A DNA stretch of 7,937 nt from NCBI GenBank assembly GCA_029935275.1, contig JAOZKQ010000092.1:1-7937 (forward strand), written 5' to 3'. Below the pieces are notes generated by a model. The model ran no database searches, had not been told where the DNA came from, and worked only from the letters and a program-made list of their open reading frames with translations. The position numbers and the translations under genes were made by a program. Below, piece after piece: positions 1 to 6,754 of this stretch. Source of the stretch: Bacteroidales bacterium. Lineage in GTDB: Bacteria > Bacteroidota > Bacteroidia > Bacteroidales > VadinHA17. The first letter of the stretch is position 1. Every line of letters starts with the position of its first letter.

Positions 1-638
1 CTAACCTTTGTGAAATTGTAGATGCTGATATTAATATGGTACGACGTGGAATAGGCAGCGATTCAAGAATAGGAAATAAGTTTATCTATCCCGGGGCGGG
101 ATATGGCGGGTCCTGTTTTCCAAAGGATGTTAAAGCACTCATAAAAACAGCTAACGATAATAATTATTCCCTGGAAGTTCTGAAAGCCGTTGAACGTGTG
201 AATAACAAACAGAAATCCATTCTTTTCGACAAGCTTTATAAATACTATAATGGAAACCTTAAGGGGAAAGTTATTGGTATTTGGGGCCTTTCATTCAAGC
301 CAAAAACAGATGATATGAGAGAAGCCCCATCTCTTGTAATCATTGAAAAAATATTAGAACATGGTGCCAGTGTAAAAGCCTACGACCCTGCCTCAATGAA
401 TGAAGCAAAAAAAATACTGGGTGATAAAATTGAATATGCAAAAGATCAGTACGATGCAATTGTTGATGCTGATGCCTTAATTTTGGTGACTGAATGGTCT
501 GAATTCAGACTTCCAAATTACAAAGTAGTAAAGAAACTTTTAAATAAGCCTGTTATCTTTGATGGTAGAAATATTTATGACCCTGAAGAAATGCAGGAAT
601 ATAATATTGATTATTTTGGTATAGGAAAGAATGCCTGA
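1..638 (+). CDS. ugd: UDP-glucose 6-dehydrogenase, C-terminal half (5' truncated by window edge)
   Basis: This enzyme oxidises UDP-glucose to UDP-glucuronate with two NAD+ in the cytoplasm. The frame is open from base 3, so the ATG at 36 is an internal methionine and about 211 residues are visible; the family is usually about 430-450 residues. The visible part begins in the central dimerisation domain, where the family motif GAGYGGSCFPKD carries the catalytic cysteine (codon 114-116). The C-terminal UDP-binding domain follows, starting at GKVIGIWGLSFKPKTDD with YDP and FDGRN further on, all typical of the family. The missing N-terminal part should contain the NAD-binding Rossmann fold. The next gene, 30 bp downstream, uses its product, so the pair makes UDP-xylose from UDP-glucose. 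A GDP-mannose dehydrogenase shares the fold, but the downstream decarboxylase makes UDP-glucose the likely substrate. Confidence 0.95.
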   Translation, partial: NLCEIVDADINMVRRGIGSDSRIGNKFIYPGAGYGGSCFPKDVKALIKTANDNNYSLEVLKAVERVNNKQKSILFDKLYKYYNGNLKGKVIGIWGLSFKPKTDDMREAPSLVIIEKILEHGASVKAYDPASMNEAKKILGDKIEYAKDQYDAIVDADALILVTEWSEFRLPNYKVVKKLLNKPVIFDGRNIYDPEEMQEYNIDYFGIGKNA

Positions 639-668
639 GGACAGATAAAAAGTCGAAAGTAAAAAAAT

Positions 669-1601
669 ATGAAAAGAATCCTGGTAACTGGTGGCGCTGG
701 TTTTATTGGCTCTCACTTATGTGAGCGTTTACTTAATGAAAAAAATGAAGTTTTGTGCCTGGATAATTTTTTTACCGGTTCAAAATCAAATATTGTTCAT
801 TTACTAAATAACCCCTATTTTGAATTGGTAAGGCATGATGTCATCAGTCCGTTTTTTGCTGAAGTAGATGAAATATACAATCTTGCCTGCCCTGCATCTC
901 CCATTCACTATCAGTATAACCCAATAAAAACCACTAAAACTTCGGTTATGGGTGCCATCAATATGTTAGGACTGGCAAAAAGGATAAAAGCAAAAATATT
1001 ACAGGCCTCCACAAGTGAAATATATGGTGATCCTGAGCAACATCCTCAAAAAGAAGATTACTGGGGACATGTTAATCCTGTTGGAATACGGGCATGTTAC
1101 GATGAGGGAAAAAGATGTGCAGAAACCTTATTTACCGATTACAAAATACAGAATAATGTCAGAATTAAAATTGCACGGATATTTAATACCTACGGTCCCA
1201 GAATGCACCCAAATGACGGCAGGGTTGTATCCAATTTTATAGTTCAGGCCCTTGAAGGAAAACCTATCTCCATTTTTGGCAAAGGAAATCAAACACGTAG
1301 CTTTCAATATATTGATGACCTTGTAAACGCTTTGATCTTATTAATGAATACTGATGATTCATTTACCGGCCCAATAAACATAGGTAATCCGAAGGAATTC
1401 ACCATTATGGAATTAGCTGAAAAAGTTATAAAAATGACCGGATCCAAATCTGAGATCAAATTCTATCCTTTACCATCAGATGATCCAAACAGAAGACAAC
1501 CTGACATCAGCCTGGCAAAGAAAACACTAAAATGGGAACCAATAGTTCCTTTGGAAAAGGGTTTGAAAAAAACCATTGACTATTTTAAAAATACAATATA
1601 A
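669..1601 (+). CDS. uxs: UDP-glucuronate decarboxylase (UDP-xylose synthase)
   Basis: This is an extended short-chain dehydrogenase/reductase that converts UDP-glucuronate to UDP-xylose and CO2 using tightly bound NAD+. At 310 residues it matches the usual length of bacterial enzymes. The NAD-binding GGAGFIGS motif spans residues 8-15, with the ribose-binding aspartate at 32. The family-specific stretch ACPASPIHYQ (73-82) is followed by TSEIYGDP (115-122) and the catalytic YxxxK pair, Tyr144 and Lys148, in CYDEGKR. RRQPDI lies near the C terminus. The TSE triad separates it from RfbB, which has TDE, although such proteins are often mislabelled as dTDP-glucose dehydratases. It sits between ugd and rfbA with short gaps, so it is probably co-transcribed. 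The ATG at 669 gives the standard N terminus MKRILVTGGAGFIG and is preceded by an A-rich leader without a Shine-Dalgarno sequence. Confidence 0.95.
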   Translation: MKRILVTGGAGFIGSHLCERLLNEKNEVLCLDNFFTGSKSNIVHLLNNPYFELVRHDVISPFFAEVDEIYNLACPASPIHYQYNPIKTTKTSVMGAINMLGLAKRIKAKILQASTSEIYGDPEQHPQKEDYWGHVNPVGIRACYDEGKRCAETLFTDYKIQNNVRIKIARIFNTYGPRMHPNDGRVVSNFIVQALEGKPISIFGKGNQTRSFQYIDDLVNALILLMNTDDSFTGPINIGNPKEFTIMELAEKVIKMTGSKSEIKFYPLPSDDPNRRQPDISLAKKTLKWEPIVPLEKGLKKTIDYFKNTI

Positions 1602-1613
1602 TATTCTATAATT

Positions 1614-2504
1614 ATGAAAGGTATTATTTTGGCCGGTGGCTCCGGAACCAGATTGTTTCCTGCAACAAAAAGCATTTCAAAACAAATTATTCCTGTTTAT
1701 GACAAACCGATGATCTACTATCCCTTATCGGCACTAATGCTCTCAGGAACCAAGGAAATACTTATAATTTCTACTCCAAAAGACATCCATCTATACGAAG
1801 AACTTCTTGGTGATGGAAAGCAACTTGGCTTAGATTTAAAATATGAAACACAAGCCTCACCCGACGGACTTGCCCAGGCATTCCTGATTGGCGAATCCTT
1901 CATTGGAAACGATCCTGTGTGCCTGATACTGGGAGATAATATTTTTTATGGCCATGGATTTGGCAAAACCTTACTGGATATAGGAGAAAACTTTGACGAA
2001 GGAGCCACTGTTTTTGGTTATTATGTTCGCGATCCACAAAGATATGGTGTGGTTGAATTTACAAAAGAGGGGCAGGTGCTAAGCCTTGAAGAAAAGCCGG
2101 CTAAACCAAAATCAAATTATGCAGTTACCGGTCTTTATTTTTACGATAGCACAGTTGTACAAAAAGCTAAATCATTAAAGCCCTCAGCAAGGGGAGAGCT
2201 GGAAATTACAGATTTAAACAAACTGTATCTTGAAGAGAATAAACTGAAGGTTAAACTTCTTGGAAGAGGGCTTGCCTGGCTTGACACCGGAACACATGAC
2301 AGCCTGTTACAAGCCTCTAATTTTATTGCAACACTCGAAGCGAGACAGGGATTAAAAGCATCCTGTATTGAGGAAATTGCTTATAAAAGAAACTACATCA
2401 CTAAAAAAGAACTGTTAGAGCTTGCCAAACCAATGAAAAACAGCCAGTACGGGCAGTATCTGATCGATTTGACAAACGAAGATCTCAAAACATATGATAT
2501 ATAG
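1614..2504 (+). CDS. rfbA: Glucose-1-phosphate thymidylyltransferase
   Basis: RfbA (RmlA) joins glucose-1-phosphate and dTTP to give dTDP-glucose and pyrophosphate, the first step towards dTDP-L-rhamnose. The 296 residues match the usual 285-300. The nucleotide-binding signature GGSGTRLFPAT is at residues 8-18, and KPMIYYPLS follows at 31-39. The metal-binding aspartate is Asp108 in LILGDNIFYG, and the second is Asp224 in AWLDTGTHDSL. EEKPAKPKSNYAVTGLYFYD is the typical sugar-binding region. The gene starts 12 bp after uxs and ends 6 bp before rfbC, so it belongs to the same operon. The enzyme is commonly inhibited by dTDP-rhamnose in characterised species; nothing in the DNA itself shows regulation here. 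No key residue appears to be missing. Confidence 0.97.
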   Translation: MKGIILAGGSGTRLFPATKSISKQIIPVYDKPMIYYPLSALMLSGTKEILIISTPKDIHLYEELLGDGKQLGLDLKYETQASPDGLAQAFLIGESFIGNDPVCLILGDNIFYGHGFGKTLLDIGENFDEGATVFGYYVRDPQRYGVVEFTKEGQVLSLEEKPAKPKSNYAVTGLYFYDSTVVQKAKSLKPSARGELEITDLNKLYLEENKLKVKLLGRGLAWLDTGTHDSLLQASNFIATLEARQGLKASCIEEIAYKRNYITKKELLELAKPMKNSQYGQYLIDLTNEDLKTYDI

Positions 2505-2510
2505 ACTCTT

Positions 2511-3065
2511 ATGAAAGTTGAAGAACCAGCCATATCAGGGTTGAAAATTATTTATCCAAAAGTATTTGAAGATGACCGAGGCTATTTTTTTGAGTCTTAC
2601 AATCAAAATATGTATAATAGTTCCGGATTAAATCAACATTGGATCCAGGACAATCAGTCAAAATCCGGATATGGAGTAATACGTGGCCTGCATTATCAGC
2701 TCAATCCTTTTGCCCAGGCAAAACTAATACGTGTAATACAAGGAGCTATTTTTGATATAGCAGTTGATATCCGCAAAAAAAGTCCCACTTTTGGCCAGTG
2801 GTTTGGTCTGGAGATCAATGACGAAAATAAGATACAATTTATGATTCCGGAAGGATTTGCACATGGATTCTCTGTATTGAGTAAGGAAACGATTGTACTA
2901 TACAAGTGTAATCAGTTTTATAAGCCCGAAGCTGAAAAAGGAATTTCTTATAAAGACACTCTCTTAAACATTGACTGGCAGATACCAGATGATAAAATAC
3001 TGATTTCAGAGAAAGACCTTGAATTACCAGGTATTCTTGAAGCTGAAATGAACTTTACTTTTTAG
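2511..3065 (+). CDS. rfbC: dTDP-4-dehydrorhamnose 3,5-epimerase
   Basis: RfbC (RmlC) epimerises dTDP-4-keto-6-deoxyglucose at C3 and C5, the third step of dTDP-L-rhamnose synthesis. The protein has 184 residues, normal for this single-domain cupin enzyme. The opening GLKIIYPKVFEDDRGYFFESYN is the family N terminus. VIRGLHYQ (56-63) carries the catalytic His61, Lys71 follows in the AKLIRV strand, and PEGFAHGFSVL (113-123) is the conserved cupin strand. Tyr131 and Tyr137, in LYKCNQFYKP, are candidates for the active-site acid, and Asp149 for the partner of His61; these assignments come from family knowledge and no alignment was run. The gene starts 6 bp after rfbA and stops 3 bp before rfbD, which suggests tight co-expression. 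Its substrate requires RfbB, which is absent from this window. Confidence 0.96.
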   Translation: MKVEEPAISGLKIIYPKVFEDDRGYFFESYNQNMYNSSGLNQHWIQDNQSKSGYGVIRGLHYQLNPFAQAKLIRVIQGAIFDIAVDIRKKSPTFGQWFGLEINDENKIQFMIPEGFAHGFSVLSKETIVLYKCNQFYKPEAEKGISYKDTLLNIDWQIPDDKILISEKDLELPGILEAEMNFTF

Positions 3066-3068
3066 ATT

Positions 3069-3938
3069 ATGATTAAGTTACTGGTCACAGGGGCTAAAGG
3101 ACAACTGGGTAGCGATCTGAAAGATCTGGCAAATAATATACCGGATATTAAATTTACTTTTATTGATCTGGATGAACTTGATATTGCCAATTCTGACAAA
3201 ACTAATAACTATTTCACATCCAATACCTTTAACTATCTGATAAATTGTGCTGCCTATACCGCTGTTGACCAAGCAGAAACAGATGAAGAAAATGCTTTTA
3301 AGGTAAATGCCTTAGCAGTTAAAAATTTAATAACGGGCATTCAGGCATCTCAAACAAAACTAATCCATATTTCCACTGACTATGTTTTCCGAGGAGACCA
3401 TAATTCTCCCTATCCTGAAGATTTCCCCACTGATCCCCAGAGTAATTATGGAAAATCAAAACTAGCCGGTGAAGAAGAAGCCCTCAGATATTCAAATTCA
3501 ATGATTATCCGTACTTCATGGCTTTATTCTTCCTATGGCCACAATTTTGTTAAAAGTATCCTTAAAAAAGGACAGGAAAATGAAGAATTAAAAGTGGTCA
3601 GCGATCAGCTGGGATCTCCAACCTACTCCGGGCATTTGGCTAAAGCAATTATGCAAATCATTAAAAGTGACATGAAAAAAGATATTTCTTTTACTCCCGG
3701 AATTTTTCACTTCACAAATATGGGAGTATGCAGCTGGTATGAATTTGCTTTGAAAATAAAAGAATATGCAAACCTGCCCTGCCGAATACAAGCCGTGCCT
3801 ACCAAACACTATCCACTACCTGCCAAACGCCCTGCTTATAGTGTTCTTTCTAAAGAAAAAATTATCTCTACTTATAAATTAAATATTCCCGGATGGGAAG
3901 AGGGACTCAGGGACTGTCTGAAGCGACTTAATCCCTAA
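3069..3938 (+). CDS. rfbD: dTDP-4-dehydrorhamnose reductase
   Basis: RfbD (RmlD) reduces dTDP-4-keto-L-rhamnose to dTDP-L-rhamnose with NAD(P)H, the last step of the pathway. It is a short-chain dehydrogenase/reductase of 289 residues, the usual size. The nucleotide-binding GAKGQLGSDL is at residues 8-17. CAAYTAVDQAE (60-70) and STDYVF (102-107) are family signatures, and the catalytic Tyr127 and Lys131 lie in NYGKSK. RTSWLYSSYGHNFVK and the later SDQLGSPTYSGHLA are also typical of RmlD. The gene follows rfbC after only 3 bp and is the last member of the nucleotide-sugar block; a 132-bp gap separates it from the next gene. The A, C, D order without B immediately after is notable, since rfbB often lies next to these genes. 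Confidence 0.96.
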   Translation: MIKLLVTGAKGQLGSDLKDLANNIPDIKFTFIDLDELDIANSDKTNNYFTSNTFNYLINCAAYTAVDQAETDEENAFKVNALAVKNLITGIQASQTKLIHISTDYVFRGDHNSPYPEDFPTDPQSNYGKSKLAGEEEALRYSNSMIIRTSWLYSSYGHNFVKSILKKGQENEELKVVSDQLGSPTYSGHLAKAIMQIIKSDMKKDISFTPGIFHFTNMGVCSWYEFALKIKEYANLPCRIQAVPTKHYPLPAKRPAYSVLSKEKIISTYKLNIPGWEEGLRDCLKRLNP

Positions 3939-3990
3939 ACTTGATTAAGAGCTAAAGAGAAAATAGCAGTTTAGAAGCAGGCTTTTATGG

Positions 3991-4014
3991 AAAAATTAGC
4001 AAATAATTTTTTTT
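3991..4014 (+). terminator. Weak A+T-only hairpin with T tract after rfbD
   Basis: A perfect 8-bp stem (AAAAATTA at 3991-3998 pairing with TAATTTTT at 4004-4011) encloses the loop GCAAA, and the T run continues to 4014. It lies 52 bp after the rfbD stop, where an operon end would be expected. The stem has no G or C, so it is much weaker than a classical intrinsic terminator and may arise by chance in A+T-rich DNA. Only its position and T tract favour a terminator role. Confidence 0.28.
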
Positions 4015-4044
4015 GATGGATTTTTCAGCTTAATTTTATATCGG
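4012..4044 (+). promoter_or_regulatory. Possible Bacteroidota-type promoter for the phosphomutase gene
   Basis: A TTTG at 4012-4015 is followed after 21 bp by TATATCGG at 4037-4044. The Bacteroidota primary sigma factor consensus is TTTG near -33 and TAnnTTTG near -7. The upstream box is exact, but the downstream box matches only four of six fixed positions. TAATTTTA at 4031-4038 matches five of six but lacks a well-spaced TTTG. Either would give a leader of roughly 20-30 nt before the ATG at 4071. The 132-bp gap after rfbD makes a promoter here plausible; the exact site is a guess. Confidence 0.2.
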
Positions 4045-4070
4045 AACAAAACCAACTTAGCATAATAATT

Positions 4071-5813
4071 ATGGATAACAAGGAATTATTGATTGAAGTA
4101 AAAAACAAAGCACAAACCTGGCTGGATGGAAATTATGATGAAGAGACCAAAGCCGAAATCCTAAAAATGTTCCAGCAAAACGAAGAAGGTTTAATCGAAG
4201 CCTTTTATAAAGACCTGGAATTTGGTACAGGTGGACTAAGGGGGATAATGGGGCCAGGTACAAACCGGATGAATATATATACAGTAGGAATGGCCACTCA
4301 GGGATATTCTAATTATCTGAAAAAAGAATTTGCATCAAAAAAACAGATTAGTGCTTGTATAGCATATGACCCACGAAACAACAGCCGTAAATTTGCAGAA
4401 ACAGCAGCTGGTATATTTTCAGGAAATGGTTTCAAAGTTTATTTATTTGATTCCCTGCGCCCAACTCCTGAACTTTCATTTGCTATCCGGCACTTTAAAA
4501 GCCAGGGTGGCATTGTGATTACAGCCTCCCATAACCCTAAAGAATACAATGGGTTTAAAGCATATTGGGATGATGGAGGACAGGTAATTAGCCCACATGA
4601 CACAAATATTATAGATGAAGTAAACAAGATTAAATCAATTGACGAAATCAGGTTTAATGGGCCAAAAAACAATATTGAAATAGTTGGAGATGAAATTGAT
4701 GAAATTTATATTGAAAAAGTCAAAGGACTTTCCTTATCTCCTGAAATTATTGAACAGTTTAAAGATCTAAAAATTGTTTATACACCCATACATGGTACGG
4801 GAGTTAAGCTGGTACCAATGGCACTGGAAAAGTTTGGATTTAGAAATATCATCAATGTGCCCGAACAGGATATTATCGATGGGAACTTCCCAACCGTAAT
4901 TTCTCCAAATCCAGAGGAACCGGCAGCATTAAAAATGGCGATGGATAAAGCCAGGGAAACTAATGCTGACCTTGTAATGGCTACAGACCCGGATGCTGAC
5001 AGGGTTGCTATAGCTGTAAAAAATACGGATGGGGAGTTTGTCTTGCTGAATGGAAATCAAACCGGCTCCATCCTTGTTTACTACCTACTGTCAATGTGGT
5101 CAGAAAAAGGCATGTTAACAGGAAAAGAATATGTTTGTAAAACAATCGTGACTACTGAACTAATCGCTGATATTGCAGAAAGATTCAATGTAGAACTATT
5201 TAATGTACTCACCGGTTTTAAATACATTGCCGATCTGATCCGTACCAATGAAGGATCAAAAACCTTTATTGGTGGAGGGGAAGAAAGTTATGGTTATCTC
5301 GCTGGTGAATTTGTGCGCGATAAAGACGCTGTTATGTCATGTGCCCTGATTGCCGAAGCCACTGCCTGGGCAATGAGCAAAGGAAAAAGCCTATATGAGC
5401 TATTGATGGATATTTCAATGGAATATGGCCTATATAAAGAGTCACTTACAAATGTGGTAAGAAAAGGAAAATCCGGAGCTGAGGAAATCCAAAAGATGAT
5501 GGAAGACCTTCGTCAAAACCCACCAGTAAAACTAAACGATACGGATGTAATTATTCGTCATGATTATCTTACACAAAAATCTATTAACTTAAGAACAAAT
5601 TCAGAAGAAGAAATAATGCTTCCAAAATCAAATGTCCTCCAATTCATTTTAGAAGATGGTTCTAAAATCTCAGTCCGACCCTCAGGCACAGAGCCTAAAA
5701 TTAAATTTTACTTTAGTGTAAATAAGCCTCTTCCTTCAATACAGGCATATAACAAAACTGATAAAGAACTGGGTAACCGGATTGAAAATATCAAAAAAGA
5801 TCTGGGAATTTGA
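4071..5813 (+). CDS. Phospho-sugar mutase (phosphoglucomutase/phosphomannomutase, PGM2-like)
   Basis: This alpha-D-phosphohexomutase interconverts sugar 6- and 1-phosphates through a phosphoserine. At 580 residues it has the length of the PGM2/PgcA-like branch, longer than the roughly 450-residue PMM/PGM enzymes. The four active-site motifs appear in order. TASHNPKEYNG (151-161) carries the phosphorylated Ser153, and DPDADR (306-311) supplies the Mg2+ aspartates 306, 308 and 310. GGGEESYG (401-408) is the sugar-binding loop, and RPSGTEPK (536-543) the phosphate-binding loop. FGTGGLRGIMGPGTNRMN (51-68) is the typical N-terminal region. The likely product, glucose-1-phosphate, feeds both RfbA and UDP-glucose formation, which fits the upstream block. 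Mannose or other hexose phosphates cannot be excluded from sequence. It is probably transcribed separately from rfbD, and possibly together with the lipoprotein gene 26 bp downstream. Confidence 0.94.
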   Translation: MDNKELLIEVKNKAQTWLDGNYDEETKAEILKMFQQNEEGLIEAFYKDLEFGTGGLRGIMGPGTNRMNIYTVGMATQGYSNYLKKEFASKKQISACIAYDPRNNSRKFAETAAGIFSGNGFKVYLFDSLRPTPELSFAIRHFKSQGGIVITASHNPKEYNGFKAYWDDGGQVISPHDTNIIDEVNKIKSIDEIRFNGPKNNIEIVGDEIDEIYIEKVKGLSLSPEIIEQFKDLKIVYTPIHGTGVKLVPMALEKFGFRNIINVPEQDIIDGNFPTVISPNPEEPAALKMAMDKARETNADLVMATDPDADRVAIAVKNTDGEFVLLNGNQTGSILVYYLLSMWSEKGMLTGKEYVCKTIVTTELIADIAERFNVELFNVLTGFKYIADLIRTNEGSKTFIGGGEESYGYLAGEFVRDKDAVMSCALIAEATAWAMSKGKSLYELLMDISMEYGLYKESLTNVVRKGKSGAEEIQKMMEDLRQNPPVKLNDTDVIIRHDYLTQKSINLRTNSEEEIMLPKSNVLQFILEDGSKISVRPSGTEPKIKFYFSVNKPLPSIQAYNKTDKELGNRIENIKKDLGI

Positions 5814-5839
5814 TTGTTTTATCATTATAAAATAAAAGT

Positions 5840-6544
5840 ATGAGCCATAACCCATCTCAATTGTCCTGGCTTCTGGTTGTCTTGATTATGACGATTATTA
5901 CATCTTGTCATACAACATTTTACGCTCACAATAAAATTCATCTGGATGAAAAAAACCTGGAAGGCGAAATTGCAAAGAAATATGAAAATTGCGGATTAGA
6001 AGAGATTATTTCGTATGATATTTTTAAAATGGCAATGATTGGTTATAAGAATATTGAACCCAAAAATAAAGACATAATAACAATCATTGACTTCAGTGTA
6101 CCTTCTACTGAAAAAAGATTTTATCTTATTGATCTTAAAAGTGAGAAGCTTTTAATAAATACATGGGTTGCACATGGAAAGAATTCCGGCGAAAACGAAG
6201 CCCTGAATTTCTCAAATATTAAAGATACTAAAATGAGTTCACCCGGATTTTTTGTTACAGCAGAAACTTACGAGGGATCAAATGGTTATTCACTCAGAAT
6301 TGATGGAATTGAAAAACATATTAATAATAAGGCAAGAAGAAGGTATATAGTCATTCATGGAGCAGATTATGTAAATGAAGAATTTATTATAGAGAATAAG
6401 CGCTTAGGTAGAAGTTGGGGTTGCCCTGCTGTTCCTATGGAACTTTCAACTCAGATAATCGACCTGATTAAAGAGGGATCTTGCATTTTTGTTTATACAA
6501 ACGATATTGAATATTTCAAAAATTCTAAATTGATTGAAAAATAG
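5840..6544 (+). CDS. Lipoprotein with murein L,D-transpeptidase-like (YkuD_2) catalytic domain
   Basis: This 234-residue protein is probably a periplasm-facing lipoprotein acting on peptidoglycan. A hydrophobic segment (residues 9-20) ends in a lipobox, ITSC, with the lipidated cysteine at 23. The n-region before it has no lysine or arginine, which is unusual. No acidic run of the kind that exports lipoproteins to the cell surface follows the cysteine. The core matches the YkuD_2 type: FYLIDLKSEKLLINTWVAHGKNSG (94-117), SSPGFFVTAETYEG (133-146), HG at 173-174 and RSWGCPAVP at 191-199, giving a His173/Cys195 catalytic pair. Classical YkuD enzymes have S/T-H-G-C; here tryptophan replaces the histidine, as I recall for this subfamily. 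The exact reaction (cross-linking or another acyl transfer) cannot be told from sequence. The gene starts 26 bp after the mutase, so shared transcription is plausible. Confidence 0.88.
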   Translation: MSHNPSQLSWLLVVLIMTIITSCHTTFYAHNKIHLDEKNLEGEIAKKYENCGLEEIISYDIFKMAMIGYKNIEPKNKDIITIIDFSVPSTEKRFYLIDLKSEKLLINTWVAHGKNSGENEALNFSNIKDTKMSSPGFFVTAETYEGSNGYSLRIDGIEKHINNKARRRYIVIHGADYVNEEFIIENKRLGRSWGCPAVPMELSTQIIDLIKEGSCIFVYTNDIEYFKNSKLIEK

Positions 6545-6587
6545 TGCTGGCCCTGCAAAAAATCAGCAAATATAAAACGGGATTTAT

Positions 6588-6591
6588 TAAA
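6588..6591. repeat. Possible 4-bp target-site duplication, left copy
   Basis: TAAA directly precedes the left terminal repeat and is repeated directly after the right one (6733-6736). In this A-rich DNA a 4-bp match can occur by chance, so it supports insertion only together with the inverted repeats. Confidence 0.4.
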
Positions 6592-6608
6592 GGTAACCTC
6601 TAAAAATT
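6592..6608. repeat. Left terminal inverted repeat of the miniature element
   Basis: GGTAACCTCTAAAAATT pairs with the reverse complement of 6716-6732; the only mismatch is at the third base from the tip (T here, C in the other end). Starting with GG and an A run is common for insertion-sequence tips. Confidence 0.8.
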
Positions 6609-6715
6609 AGAAATTTTATGAATCTGTGAGGCTTTCAAAATTTTCAATCCGCAGTTTACAGTTGTATATGAGGAATTTAAAATTTTGTTTAACGATGCAG
6701 ATTTCTTCAAAGAGC

Positions 6716-6732
6716 AATTTTTAGAGGTTGCC
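6716..6732. repeat. Right terminal inverted repeat of the miniature element
   Basis: AATTTTTAGAGGTTGCC is the inverted partner of 6592-6608, matching at 16 of 17 positions. A TTG at 6728-6730 within it is in frame with the next gene and would extend it by nine residues, but that extension is read from the repeat itself and is unlikely to be the real start. Confidence 0.8.
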
Positions 6733-6736
6733 TAAA
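6733..6736. repeat. Possible 4-bp target-site duplication, right copy
   Basis: TAAA immediately follows the right terminal repeat and matches the four bases at 6588-6591. It is short and of low complexity, so it is suggestive only. Confidence 0.4.
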
Positions 6737-6754
6737 CCAGAAAAAAGCCAACAG

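Larger units (their letters stand above)
6592..6732. mobile_element. 141-bp MITE-like element or collapsed insertion sequence
   Basis: This non-coding segment is bounded by 17-bp inverted repeats matching at 16 of 17 positions (6592-6608 and 6716-6732). A further symmetric pair, AATCTG at 6621-6626 and CAGATT at 6698-6703, begins exactly 29 bp inside each end. It is flanked by TAAA on both sides. No transposase reading frame fits inside, so it would need a transposase supplied in trans or be a dead remnant. The arrangement is that of a miniature inverted-repeat transposable element or of two insertion-sequence ends joined after an internal deletion. I cannot assign the parent family with certainty. 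Its right end lies 22 bp before the yjbQ-like ATG, so it probably replaced or displaced that gene's upstream region. The rest of the 6545-6754 gap shows no gene. Confidence 0.65.

Noticed and set aside
36..638. ATG at 36 as the start of UDP-glucose dehydrogenase
   Set aside because: The frame is open from base 3 and upstream codons (NLCEIVDADIN) are typical family sequence, so this methionine is internal.
1015..1242. 75-residue forward frame inside uxs
   Set aside because: It overlaps strongly conserved uxs coding sequence in another frame and shows no recognisable motif.
669..1601. Reading the uxs gene as the missing rfbB
   Set aside because: It has TSE instead of TDE and the PASPxHYQ signature of UDP-glucuronate decarboxylases.
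1718..4672. Several minus-strand frames of 61-77 residues within rfbA, rfbC, rfbD and the mutase gene
   Set aside because: All lie opposite well-conserved genes, are rich in Ser, Cys and Pro as expected for antisense frames, and match no family I know.
6545..6591. Terminator after the lipoprotein gene
   Set aside because: The best pairing is GCTG with CAGC, four base pairs across a long loop and without a T tract.
6611..6690. Repeated AAAATTTT-like words inside the miniature element
   Set aside because: They are short, A+T-only and irregularly spaced, as expected by chance in such DNA.
6728..6754. TTG start extending the yjbQ-like protein by nine residues
   Set aside because: The extension is encoded by the tip of the inverted-repeat element and adjoining bases, while the ATG at 6755 gives the family's normal N terminus and length.
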